In this document: one piece after another, positions 1 to 6,959 of the stretch
How the letters are laid out: the number at the start of each line of letters is the position of its first letter
How positions within the stretch are numbered: the stretch's first letter is position 1
Source of the DNA: Bacteroidales bacterium
GTDB taxonomy: Bacteria > Bacteroidota > Bacteroidia > Bacteroidales > VadinHA17
NCBI GenBank assembly: GCA_012514255.1
Contig: JAAZAP010000113.1
Span: 1-10,664 of the forward strand
Reading direction: 5' to 3'
Length of the DNA stretch: 10,664 nt
Position numbers and translations under genes: made by a program
The notes under the pieces: generated by a model
Seen by the model: only the letters and a program-made list of their open reading frames with translations
The model's database searches: none
Told to the model about the DNA's origin: nothing

Positions 1-1448
1 ATTCGATAAAGGAGGACATTCAGTGGCTGGGATTCACATGGGAAGAACGGGAATTCTATGCCTCGGACTATTTCGGAAAACTCTTCGGGTTTGCGGTATC
101 GCTTATCAGGAGGGGTCTGGCATATGTTGACGACCAGAGTGCGGAGGAGATCTCCGGGCAGAAGGGAACGGTAACGCGGCCAGGGGAAGAGAGTCCTTTC
201 CGCAACCAGGATGTGCGGACCATAGAGGAGAACCTTGATCTCTTCTACCGCATGAACGAGGGTGAATTTGAGGAGGGTAGTCGCGTCCTGAGGGCAAAGA
301 TCGATATGGCATCTCCCAATATGCACATGCGTGATCCTATCATCTACCGTATCCTCAAGACCCCGCATCACCGCACCGGAACCACATGGAAGGTCTACCC
401 TATGTATGATTTTGCCCATGGGCAGTGTGACTACTTCGAGGGAATCACTCATTCCCTGTGTACCCTGGAGTTCGAGGTGCACAGGCTGTTGTACGACTGG
501 CTGATTGACCAGCTGAAAACGGATGATTATCGTCCCCGGCAGATAGAGTTCAATCGTCTGAACCTCACCTACACCGTGATGAGCAAGCGCAAGCTGCTTG
601 AGCTGGTTAAGGACAGAGTTGTCAGCGGATGGGATGATCCGCGCATGCCTACTCTCTGCGGACTGCGCCGCAGGGGTTACACCCCGGAGTCAATCAGGCG
701 CTTTGTTGACCTTATCGGTTATACAAAGGTGGAAGCAATAAATGACGTCTCCCTGCTTGAGTATGCCATCAGGGAGGATCTGAACAGGCGTGCTCCGAGG
801 GTTTTTGGTGTGCTGAAGCCACTGAAGGTGATCATCACCAACTACCCGGAGAACATGGTGGAGGAGATGGAAATAGAAAATAATCCTGAGGACGAAACCC
901 AGGGTAAACGCCTTGTGCCATTCAGCAGGGAGCTTTTCATTGAACAGGATGACTTCATGGAGAATCCTCCCCACAAGTTTTTCCGGATGACTCCCGGTCA
1001 GGAGGTGAGGCTGAAGGGAGCCTATATTGTTATGTGCACCGGCGTGGTGAAGAATGCTGAAGGAGAGATCACCGAGGTGCATTGCACCTACGATCCTGAG
1101 ACCCGCAGCGGCGGGCCGCAGGCAGACCGCAAGGTCAGGGGCACCCTTCACTGGGTATCAGCCGCACATGCCGTTGATGCCGAGGTAAGACTATATGACA
1201 GGCTCTTCAGTGATGAAGACCCGTCAGGACACAAGGATATTGACCCGAGGGAGTATCTTAATCCTGACTCCCTGACACTACTGAGGGGCTGCAAGGTTGA
1301 ACCTTCGCTTACCGGGGCAAAACCGCTCGACAAATTTCAGTTCCAGAGGGTGGGATATTTCTGCGTTGATTATGACAGCCGTCCGGGAAACCTCGTCTTC
1401 AACCGCACAGTACAGCTGAAGGATACCTGGCAAAAAGTCAATAAATGA
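1..1448 (+). CDS. glnS: Glutaminyl-tRNA synthetase, N-terminus outside the window
   Basis: This enzyme charges tRNA-Gln with glutamine in the cytoplasm, using ATP. The reading frame is open from position 3 to TGA at 1446-1448, giving 481 visible residues. Full-length bacterial GlnRS is about 550 residues, so roughly 70-80 are missing, including the HIGH signature. What remains is typical of the family. The catalytic core carries [19 protein letters not shown] (about residues 122-140) and then a [17 protein letters not shown] stretch. The class I KMSKS-type loop appears as VMSKRK (codons around 576-593). The C-terminal half is the anticodon-binding beta-barrel region, ending in [20 protein letters not shown], a common GlnRS ending. 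No frame disruption is visible. It converges on the next gene with a 20-base gap and no clear terminator. A tRNA-Gln gene lies about 850 bases downstream on the same strand. Family assignment is secure. Confidence 0.97.
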   Translation, partial: SIKEDIQWLGFTWEEREFYASDYFGKLFGFAVSLIRRGLAYVDDQSAEEISGQKGTVTRPGEESPFRNQDVRTIEENLDLFYRMNEGEFEEGSRVLRAKIDMASPNMHMRDPIIYRILKTPHHRTGTTWKVYPMYDFAHGQCDYFEGITHSLCTLEFEVHRLLYDWLIDQLKTDDYRPRQIEFNRLNLTYTVMSKRKLLELVKDRVVSGWDDPRMPTLCGLRRRGYTPESIRRFVDLIGYTKVEAINDVSLLEYAIREDLNRRAPRVFGVLKPLKVIITNYPENMVEEMEIENNPEDETQGKRLVPFSRELFIEQDDFMENPPHKFFRMTPGQEVRLKGAYIVMCTGVVKNAEGEITEVHCTYDPETRSGGPQADRKVRGTLHWVSAAHAVDAEVRLYDRLFSDEDPSGHKDIDPREYLNPDSLTLLRGCKVEPSLTGAKPLDKFQFQRVGYFCVDYDSRPGNLVFNRTVQLKDTWQKVNK

Positions 1449-1468
1449 TCCTTACAGTGATGTCAGTA

Positions 1469-2134
1469 TCAGCGGCTTAGCATATTACAGAATCCGACCA
1501 GGCTGATAAGGTCTTCCGTTGATCTGAAATCAGTGCCGTTTTCACTGATATAGTTTTCCAGCTCTTTTCGGATCTCCGGAAAAAGTCTCAGGAATTGTTT
1601 CCTGTTCGTAACCTTGTTCATCTGCCCGCCAACTCGTACAAGGAGTCCCGAGTCATCAACCACCTTGTAGCTTTCCGGTATCTTAAGAATAATAGCTCCT
1701 TCCTGCCCGAAAATTGTCGTGATATGCGTCACTCCGGCAGTAGTTGTTTTCGAGCCGTAGGCAAGAGTGCTTCCCGTATTCTCAAGTCTGGCTTTGTGCT
1801 GAAGAAAGAGCGCCACCGGCCCGTTGTTCAGCACCTCGAGGAATCCTTTGTCTCCCGGTACGAAGACCCTGTCTCCCATGTATATTGAGTCAACCATCTG
1901 GTGATCTTTGAACAGGAAAAGTTGATTATTTCTAAGAACTACCATTTGCTGCTCAGTCTTCTCATAGTTCAGCATTGTCTCATAGGTCTGGCCATTCTTC
2001 AGTTTAACCACCGAGTTTGTGAAAGTTGGGAACACAAGGTTTTCCAGGTTATCCGTTTCGAGGTTCTGTGCCGGAGCGGCTTGTATTACCATCAGCGCAC
2101 AAATGAGCAGATAGAATTTTTGCATTGTTTTCAT
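1469..2134 (-). CDS. Uncharacterised exported protein
   Basis: The product has 221 residues and no function I can name. The start is placed at ATG 2134. The frame runs open to a GTG at 2161, but that codon overlaps a -7 promoter element, so it is unlikely to be used; a second ATG follows at 2125. The N-terminus is a signal peptide: charged MQKFY, hydrophobic LLICALMVIQ, then an AAPAQ cleavage site, implying export to the periplasm or outer membrane. The mature part has a VVKLKNGQTYETMLNYE segment, then YMGDRVFVPGDKGFLEVL followed by NGPVALFLQHKARL. It ends in a charged region with RKQFLRLFPEIRKELENYI, probably helical. From memory this KNG...NYN...GDR.FVP...NGPV.LF.QHK layout recurs in secreted Bacteroidetes proteins of unknown role, but I cannot confirm this here. 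It is a monocistronic gene convergent with GlnRS. Confidence 0.8.
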   Translation of the reverse strand: MKTMQKFYLLICALMVIQAAPAQNLETDNLENLVFPTFTNSVVKLKNGQTYETMLNYEKTEQQMVVLRNNQLFLFKDHQMVDSIYMGDRVFVPGDKGFLEVLNNGPVALFLQHKARLENTGSTLAYGSKTTTAGVTHITTIFGQEGAIILKIPESYKVVDDSGLLVRVGGQMNKVTNRKQFLRLFPEIRKELENYISENGTDFRSTEDLISLVGFCNMLSR

Positions 2135-2160
2135 TATCACAGTTCTTTGGGATTGAAACA

Positions 2161-2168
2161 CAAAGCTA
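2161..2168 (-). promoter_or_regulatory. Bacteroidetes -7 element for the exported protein
   Basis: The minus strand reads TAGCTTTG, matching TAnnTTTG. It lies 27 bases before ATG 2134, which leaves a leader of about 20 bases. No TTG-type -33 element is visible at the usual spacing, so support is partial. Confidence 0.45.
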
Positions 2169-2273
2169 CAATATCCCTGCCATTTCTTCCATGGTTATCT
2201 GTTTTTTCCGTTTTGACAGCAATTGTAGAGGACGTAAAAAACCTCATTAATACAGAATAACCTGATTTTTTTA

Positions 2274-2281
2274 TATATTTG
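2274..2281 (+). promoter_or_regulatory. Bacteroidetes -7 element for tRNA-Gln
   Basis: TATATTTG matches TAnnTTTG. It ends 14 bases before the mature tRNA 5' end, which suits a short trimmed leader. The stretch before it is AT-rich and lacks an obvious TTG -33 element. Confidence 0.55.
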
Positions 2282-2295
2282 CAGCCCTGTAATAC

Positions 2296-2368
2296 TGCTC
2301 CGTGGTGTAATTGGCAACACGCCTGACTCTGGATCAGGAAAGTCTAGGTTCGAGCCCTAGCGGAGCAA
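2296..2368 (+). tRNA. tRNA-Gln (anticodon CTG)
   Basis: The full cloverleaf can be folded by hand. The acceptor stem TGCTCCG/CGGAGCA has 7 of 7 pairs. The D stem is GTGT/ACAC, with TTGG in the loop. The anticodon stem CCTGA/TCAGG encloses the loop CTCTGGA, so the anticodon is CTG (2329-2331), reading CAG. The variable loop has 5 bases. The T stem is CTAGG/CCTAG with loop TTCGAGC. The first pair is U1-A72, the weak pair favoured by bacterial GlnRS. The discriminator is A and no CCA is encoded. The gene lies between a -7 promoter element and a strong terminator, so it is a single-gene unit. Its synthetase gene lies just upstream in the window. Confidence 0.96.
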
Positions 2369-2369
2369 C

Positions 2370-2400
2370 AAAAAATCCCCACGCAAGTGGGGTTTTTTTT
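2370..2400 (+). terminator. Rho-independent terminator of tRNA-Gln
   Basis: The stem CCCCAC (2377-2382) and GTGGGG (2387-2392) closes a GCAA tetraloop. It is followed by eight T and preceded by A-rich sequence that could extend the stem. This is a textbook intrinsic terminator two bases after the tRNA discriminator. Confidence 0.93.
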
Positions 2401-2404
2401 GCGA

Positions 2405-2500
2405 TGCCGGGGCGAGAAGCTGCGAGCCCGATCTGTCGGGAGAGCAGTCCCGATAGCCTGAGCGCAGCTAAGTCGTATCGGGAAGCCCTGCTGTGCCCCG
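2405..2500. repeat. Intergenic element of nested inverted repeats
   Basis: This GC-rich, non-coding stretch contains several perfect inverted repeats. They are CGGGGC 2408-2413 with GCCCCG 2495-2500; AGCTGCG 2418-2424 with CGCAGCT 2463-2469; CCCGA 2427-2431 with TCGGG 2436-2440; and TCCCGATA 2448-2455 with TATCGGGA 2476-2483. The last can be lengthened by GCAG 2444-2447 with CTGC 2488-2491 across a four-base bulge. The second and fourth pairs cross, so they cannot form together except as a pseudoknot. It follows the tRNA terminator directly. It may be a dispersed palindromic repeat or a relic; no protein match is seen. The rest of the gap to 2671 is AT-richer leader and promoter sequence. Confidence 0.5.
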
Positions 2501-2593
2501 CGAATCCTGAATACTGCCGCAACTATATCACCCAGATATCCAATGCGCTAGCGTTTTATCTTTATAATAAGGGACCCCGGGGCATTTCTTTCG

Positions 2594-2601
2594 TAACTTT
2601 G
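2594..2601 (+). promoter_or_regulatory. Bacteroidetes -7 element for the NfeD-slipin operon
   Basis: TAACTTTG fits TAnnTTTG exactly. It lies 70 bases before the NfeD start, implying a leader of about 60 bases. No TTG -33 element is evident at 17-21 bases upstream. Confidence 0.55.
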
Positions 2602-2671
2602 ATAAATAAAAACATGCAGACGGTGAAAATTGGGTCCTTGCCACTAACATAGCAAAACGGCAACTATAAAT

Positions 2672-3997
2672 ATGCCTGTAATGAAAATACTGGCACTACA
2701 TATTGCAATTATAGGACTGGTGGCCTTTAGCCAGAGCGCATCATCGCAAACAAGAGAAGATACTGTTTCAAAAAAAGCAGTTGTGATCTCGGTTGATGCT
2801 ACAATCAATCCGTCGACTGCCGAATACATATCCTCAGGTATCCAACAGGCACTTGAAGCGAATGCTGAGTGTCTTATCATTAAATTAAACACTCCAGGTG
2901 GATTGTTGAAATCGACCCGCGTAATCGTATCTGAGATCCTTGACTCTGAGGTTCCCGTGGTAGTGTTCGTTTATCCGGGCGGCTCTCAGGCCGCATCGGC
3001 AGGTGTTTTCATAACACTTGCCGGACATATTGCCGCCATGGCGCCAGGGACAAACATCGGTGCAGCACATCCGGTGACCATGCAGGGTGAACAGGATTCC
3101 ATCATGAACGAAAAAGCCACAAATGATGCTGCTGCGTTTATCCGGACAATCAGCGAGAAACGTGCAAGAAACGTAAAGTGGGCAGAAGATGCAGTCAGGA
3201 AAAGTCTGTCGATTACCGAAACAGAAGCGCTGAAGGAAAATGTCATCGACCTGATAGCGGTTTCAATCGAGGATCTGCTTGATAAGATAGACGGAAGGAA
3301 AATCAGCCTGCCTTCGGGCGAAAAAGTACTGGATACCAAAAACGCAGAGGAAATTGATGTTGAAATGGATTTCAAACAGAAACTTCTTGGTCTGCTGAGC
3401 GATCCGAACATCGCATACATCCTGCTGATGATAGGACTATATGGGATAATGTTTGAGCTTTATAATCCGGGTGCGATATTCCCCGGTGTGATAGGGGCAA
3501 TCTGTTTGATCGTTGCCTTTTACTCATTACATACTCTCCCGGTAAACTATTCAGGCCTGGCTTTAATAATCCTTTCCATAATATTGTTCATTGCAGAAAT
3601 CAAAGTGGTCAGCCACGGACTTTTAACCATTGGAGGAGTCATATCATTAATACTTGGATCAATAATGTTAATAGATGCGGATTCAACACTGGAAGTGATG
3701 AAAATTTCCTGGAAAGTCATTCTGGTGATCGTCATTTTCACCGTTGCTTTCTTTGTGTTTGCGATAGGTTTCGGGATCAAGGCACAAACCCGTAAACCGA
3801 CAACCGGAGCTGAAGGGATCATCGGTGAGGAAGGTGAGACGATAAGCAACCTCGACCCCGAAGGACAGGTCAGGGTGCATGGTGAGATCTGGAATGCAGA
3901 AAGTCCGGATGGCTTTATCAGTCAGGGAACAAGAGTTATTGTCACCGCGATTTCAAATCTTAGATTAACAGTCAGAAAATTGAAACAAACCAAATAA
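2672..3997 (+). CDS. NfeD-family membrane serine protease, long form
   Basis: This is a 441-residue long-form NfeD (NfeD1b type): a ClpP-like periplasmic protease domain joined to a membrane domain and a C-terminal OB-fold. In the archaeal relative PH1510 a Ser-Lys dyad cleaves the tail of the partner stomatin. Here residues 4-26 are a signal peptide ending SASSQ. The protease domain spans about 36-210, with NTPGG (73-77). The likely nucleophile is Ser109 in AASAG and the likely base is Lys148 in NEKATND, a spacing close to that of PH1510. Hydrophobic segments lie at roughly 243-262, 268-288, 292-310, 316-335 and 347-370. The OB-fold starts at [11 protein letters not shown] (378-388). ATG 2681 (Met4) is an alternative start. 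A slipin gene follows after 13 bases, the classic pairing. All key residues are present, so it should be active. Confidence 0.93.
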   Translation: MPVMKILALHIAIIGLVAFSQSASSQTREDTVSKKAVVISVDATINPSTAEYISSGIQQALEANAECLIIKLNTPGGLLKSTRVIVSEILDSEVPVVVFVYPGGSQAASAGVFITLAGHIAAMAPGTNIGAAHPVTMQGEQDSIMNEKATNDAAAFIRTISEKRARNVKWAEDAVRKSLSITETEALKENVIDLIAVSIEDLLDKIDGRKISLPSGEKVLDTKNAEEIDVEMDFKQKLLGLLSDPNIAYILLMIGLYGIMFELYNPGAIFPGVIGAICLIVAFYSLHTLPVNYSGLALIILSIILFIAEIKVVSHGLLTIGGVISLILGSIMLIDADSTLEVMKISWKVILVIVIFTVAFFVFAIGFGIKAQTRKPTTGAEGIIGEEGETISNLDPEGQVRVHGEIWNAESPDGFISQGTRVIVTAISNLRLTVRKLKQTK

Positions 3998-4010
3998 AAA
4001 GGAATGCATT

Positions 4011-4775
4011 ATGGAGCAGACAAGCCAAATTTTACTGATAACGGGAATTATATTCCTGTTGATCATACTGGCAAGTGCCATACGTATCTTACGTGAGTAT
4101 GACCGTGGTGTTATCTTCCGCCTGGGAAGGCTGATCGGAGCCAAGGGTCCGGGCCTGATACTCCTCATCCCGGTGATAGACAGGATGGTGAAAGTTAGCC
4201 TGAGGACTGTTGTGCTGGATATCCCGACACAGGATGTTATCACAAAAGACAACGTTTCGATAAAAGTAAATGCTGTGGTTTATTTCCGTGTCATACAGCC
4301 CACAAAGGCTATCGTTGAAGTCGAGAACTACCTGTTTGCCACTTCTCAATTATCTCAGACAACATTGCGGAGTATCCTGGGGCAATCGGAGCTGGATGAA
4401 CTGTTATCGGAGCGTGAGAAGATCAATCGTGAGCTTGCTAAAATAATTGATCATCAGACTGAACCATGGGGAATAAAGGTATCGAATGTTGAAGTCAAGC
4501 ACATTGACCTGCCACAGGAAATGCAGCGTGCGATGGCCAAGCAGGCCGAAGCTGAAAGGGAACGACGTGCAAAAGTCATCCATGCCGAAGGCGAATTTCA
4601 GGCAAGCCGGCGGTTAGCTGACGCAGCCAACATAATAAGTAGGAATCCGGCAACACTGCAACTGCGATTCCTTCAGACACTTACCGAAGTGGCATCAGAA
4701 CACAGCTCCACAATCATTTTCCCTGTTCCACTTGATATCATTTCTCCGTTCCTCTCGAAGGAGAAAAAAGAATAG
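4011..4775 (+). CDS. Slipin (SPFH/stomatin-family membrane protein)
   Basis: This 254-residue protein belongs to the slipin branch of the SPFH (stomatin, prohibitin, flotillin, HflK/C) family. These proteins form large oligomeric cages on the membrane and are partners or substrates of NfeD. Residues 5-25 form the single membrane anchor. The SPFH/band 7 domain runs from about 28 to 190 and contains [43 protein letters not shown] and [10 protein letters not shown] charged coiled-coil segment follows ([20 protein letters not shown], 175-194). The C-terminal [10 protein letters not shown] stretch resembles the hydrophobic stomatin tail recognised by the NfeD protease in archaea. The gene starts 13 bases after the NfeD stop, with an AAGGA ribosome site before ATG, so the two are co-transcribed. 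Length and motifs are complete. Confidence 0.95.
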   Translation: MEQTSQILLITGIIFLLIILASAIRILREYDRGVIFRLGRLIGAKGPGLILLIPVIDRMVKVSLRTVVLDIPTQDVITKDNVSIKVNAVVYFRVIQPTKAIVEVENYLFATSQLSQTTLRSILGQSELDELLSEREKINRELAKIIDHQTEPWGIKVSNVEVKHIDLPQEMQRAMAKQAEAERERRAKVIHAEGEFQASRRLADAANIISRNPATLQLRFLQTLTEVASEHSSTIIFPVPLDIISPFLSKEKKE

Positions 4776-4843
4776 CAGAGCTGCGGGTATATTGAAGGAA
4801 ATTTTTCAGATATCACAGTCTCCCAAAACATTCCAATGATCCC

Positions 4844-4884
4844 AAAATACCGGCATTTTTTTCACGATAAGACCGGGATTTTTT
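4844..4884. terminator. Possible terminator between convergent genes
   Basis: AAAATACCGG (4844-4853) can pair with CCGGGATTTT (4873-4882), with one mismatch, across a 19-base loop; four T overall follow. It sits between the slipin gene and the convergent broken phosphoesterase and could act in either direction. The long loop makes it only moderately convincing. Confidence 0.4.
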
Positions 4885-4890
4885 GACAGC

Positions 4891-5938
4891 TTATTCCGGA
4901 TTTTGCTTCAAATCCATGTTGAGAGGACCATCTGACGGAGGTAAATCAGTATACATTGATTTCAAAATGTTCCTTAAAATCACAGGCCAGTCCCGGGAGA
5001 TTTTCTCTGCTGCCGGATGTAGCTTTTCATCGCCGGCATAATAGGTAGCAAGCGCTTCAGCAGAAAGCGGAGCATAATACAATGCTGAATCCTCACTAAT
5101 CTGAAACATTTTCTTTATAACACCGGTCAATCGATGTGTCAGATTTGTCAGCAGATAATTTTCTGAATAATCCAAAAACTTTATTCCACCGGGAATGGTC
5201 GCCTCAACGGAAGTAATGTATTTTGTTTTGATCTGGAGGACGGAATCAGGATTTAAATTAATAATCCGGTAGGAAAAAGGAGGTATTAACAATGACAACG
5301 TTGCGATATCGAACAGGACATTCTCTCCTGTTGAATTCATAGTGATATCGTTGGCATGAGCAGTAAAGATAACCTTCAATCCTGCCTCTGTCAATGCATT
5401 TTCAACAACTGTGTGATTCTGAAGAAGATAGTAAGGAGCAGAAGTTGCCATACCAGGATAATCTTCCATCAAGCTGTGATGCAACATTGTAAGCCATGGA
5501 GGAAGGGCTGTCAATATCCTGGTTGCCGGGAGTCACAAAAACTTTAATCCCTTGTTCTGCAATCTCTCCAAGTCTTTCTGCAACGGCTTCATGACTTATT
5601 TTTTCACCGCAATACGTTAAATCACCCGGTATAAGCAACAAATCAGGTTTTTCTTTCAAAATCTGGGAAATTGCTTCATCCAGGATTGGTTTACTAAATT
5701 CAACCAACATGTGATAGGTTGTTTTATCATTTCTGAAATCCGTTCCTTCATCCAGACAGTCAACCATAAGAGATGGGTCAAGGTAATTCAACCCGGGCAT
5801 AACAGCGATCTTAAGTTTCGGCATGGAAGATTTCAAGCTTACTTCATCATTTGAATCCTGATCAGGAATGAAGTCCTTTGAACAGGAACCAATCAGAAAT
5901 AACAGGAGCACAAAGGAGTAAATCTTGATCTTTTTCAT
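4891..5938 (-). pseudogene. Lipoprotein metallophosphoesterase, broken by an internal deletion
   Basis: The family (calcineurin-like phosphoesterases of Bacteroidetes) hydrolyses phosphoesters with two metal ions. The N-terminal part begins at ATG 5938 and is a lipoprotein: signal sequence, then LIGSC with Cys19. It continues in frame to PGNQDI at residue 142 (about 5513). The next family-like segment, WLTMLHHSLMEDYPG, is in another frame and continues to TAA at 4891. From memory, intact relatives have about 100 residues between GNHDI and the HH motif. These are missing, so an internal deletion with frame change lies near 5505-5515. Metal ligands are also damaged. The D-x-H of motif I reads GLN (residues 49-51), GNHD reads GNQD, and the GHxH block is shortened to AHAND. 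PGD (104-106) and the central HH remain. The gene is almost certainly non-functional as an enzyme. The repeat array lies just upstream of its start. Confidence 0.85.
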
Positions 5939-5991
5939 GGCAGTAAATTTTAATGGTGATTGAATACTATTATCGTATCTAAGTTACCGCC

Positions 5992-6227
5992 TTCTGAGGT
6001 GATAAGTTTTACCATCCGTCTCCCGGGCTTTACCCATTGTCTCATAAGTTTTACTCCCCGTCCGAAATGTTTTACTGTGAGTATATTGGAGTCGATTTTC
6101 AGATATTTCTGTCTTTCGGCACAACCCGGGAAAGAAAGTGTTTTTTCCGGTCACGAGTTGTATCCGGATGATTTTACAAGTGCTTCTGTCCGGCACTTTA
6201 CTGCAAAAGCCAGTTATGTTGACCACA
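5992..6227. repeat. Array of about 21-base imperfect repeats, possible end of a lost insertion sequence
   Basis: Four units end in TTTTAC or TTTAC at 6012, 6033, 6054 and 6075, exactly 21 bases apart. Two carry the identical core ATAAGTTTTAC (6002-6012, 6044-6054); a third reads AAATGTTTTAC. Two further TCCG...TTTAC copies end at 6177 and 6201. On the minus strand a sequence reading TGTGGTCAACATAACTGGC begins at 6227. Known biology: IS21-family elements carry several transposase-binding repeats at their ends, and GTGGTCAAC-type repeats remind me of that family. No transposase gene is present. The rest of the 305-base gap between the two broken genes shows no coding signal. The identification as an IS end is inference. 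Confidence 0.45.
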
Positions 6228-6243
6228 TTCCATGGGAGCGCTG

Positions 6244-6564
6244 TCACTTCTTAAGCTCCTCGAATCCCTTTCCGTAAACACCCATGACGTTGGCGACAGT
6301 TATGAACGCCTTGTCGTCAATGCCTCTGATGATCCTGTATACGTCACTTGCCTCGTTCTTTCTTATCAGGATTATGAGTACCTTCTGGTTCTCCCTGGAG
6401 TACCACCCGGTGGCATAATACACTATGGCGCCAATCCAGGATACACCGCTTCCGGATATCTGGTGAGGAAGAAGGAACGCAGTTCATGCCAGGGAGAATA
6501 TCAGCAGGCCAAAGGCTATCACGACACACGTCCTGATGTTTGCCAAAATTGTACGTGTTACCAT
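6244..6564 (-). pseudogene. YitT-family membrane protein, nonsense codon and internal deletion
   Basis: YitT-family proteins are about 290 residues: a multi-pass membrane domain followed by a DUF2179 domain; function is poorly known. Here only 106 residues remain in one frame from ATG 6564 to TGA 6244-6246. The start reads IRTCVVIAFGLLIFSLA, then an in-frame TGA (6484-6486), then TAFLLPHQISGSG and IGAIVYYATG. Relatives have Trp at the stop position, so a TGG-to-TGA change is likely. YYATG, which belongs to the first membrane segments, is joined directly to WYSRENQKVLIILIRKNEA, the start of the last DUF2179 strand-helix unit. The end, ITVANVMGVYGKGFEELKK, is a standard family terminus. About 180 residues are therefore missing with the frame kept. 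A good promoter precedes the gene. This is a broken gene, not a mini-protein, unless the TGA proves to be an error. Confidence 0.85.
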
Positions 6565-6586
6565 ATCAGCAGTTATTAAAGCCGCG

Positions 6587-6616
6587 CAAAGGTAACGCCG
6601 TACCAGTTTTACCAAA
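6587..6616 (-). promoter_or_regulatory. Bacteroidetes promoter of the broken yitT-like gene
   Basis: On the minus strand TTTG (6613-6616) is followed after 18 bases by TACCTTTG (6587-6594). This fits the TTTG/TAnnTTTG consensus and is the only promoter here with a clear -33 element. It lies 22 bases before ATG 6564. Confidence 0.65.
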
Positions 6617-6632
6617 CCGGGGAAACCGTCGG

Positions 6633-6725
6633 TTACAGTGTCAGGAAGAGAAGGGTCTGGGCAAGTATGATCCTGAGGAACATTGTCAGCGGATATACGG
6701 TGGCATAGGCGGTAGACTGTGCATG
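6633..6725 (-). pseudogene. C-terminal remnant of an AspT/YidE-like transporter
   Basis: Thirty codons ending at TAA 6633-6635 read HAQSTAYATVYPLTMFLRI and then ILAQTLLFLTL. As I know the AspT/YidE/YbjL antiporter family, AYATVYPLTMFLRI is a hallmark of the last membrane segment in Bacteroidetes members, and the spacing to the stop is normal. Upstream, up to the AEC gene stop at 6960, the same frame has three stop codons and no family motif I can align. The other two frames give no convincing match either. The remaining 235 bases are therefore either strongly decayed transporter sequence or unrelated. Intact family members exceed 500 residues. The stop lies only 17 bases from the yitT-like promoter, the usual distance between neighbouring genes. 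Family call is moderately sure; the decayed state is clear. Confidence 0.55.
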
Positions 6726-6959
6726 CACAGGAGCCACCCTGGGCAATACCAGCTAGATAAGCAGGCTCTTCTCCACCTCTCAGAGCATGGTATTCAACAG
6801 GGTACATGACGGGGTGATCAACCGCCAGGCGCTGATGAGAAGGCTTCCCAACAACGGGTTGGATTACATCATTGACCTGGCTGTTATTATAATACCCGGC
6901 GGTGGTGAAACAGCCCGCAACTGGCAAGATACTGCCCGCGGCGACGCTGGCCGCAGATG

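Noticed and set aside
690..1151. Long minus-strand frame inside GlnRS
   Set aside because: Shadow of a strongly supported gene; no start context or family match.
2405..2500. Known riboswitch upstream of the NfeD operon
   Set aside because: The structured stretch lies before the operon's apparent promoter, matches no riboswitch core I know, and has no link to the gene's function.
2311..2652. Open frames on both strands over tRNA-Gln (one ending GLEPRLS on the minus strand)
   Set aside because: These are well-known artefacts of tRNA genes and their terminators; the cloverleaf and terminator explain the sequence completely.
2986..3420. 144-codon minus-strand frame inside the NfeD gene
   Set aside because: Serine-rich antisense shadow of a clearly conserved protein.
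5402..5512. Continuation of the phosphoesterase N-terminal frame after PGNQDI as a real C-terminus
   Set aside because: The residues after the junction are low in similarity to the family, while the other frame gives the expected HH motif and C-terminal half, so the continuation is out of frame.
5992..6075. The 21-base repeat array as a CRISPR
   Set aside because: Units are too short and too diverged, there are no conserved repeat/unique spacer alternations, and no cas genes are present.
5984..6247. An 87-codon minus-strand frame with seven-residue repeats (SKTFRTG, SKTYETM, GKARETD, GKTYHLR)
   Set aside because: The seven-residue period is simply the translation of the 21-base DNA repeat; composition and lack of a family match argue against a protein.
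6484..6927. A 147-codon minus-strand frame as one gene
   Set aside because: Its end is the start of the YitT-like gene up to its nonsense codon; the rest runs across the YitT promoter and the transporter remnant and shows no family resemblance.
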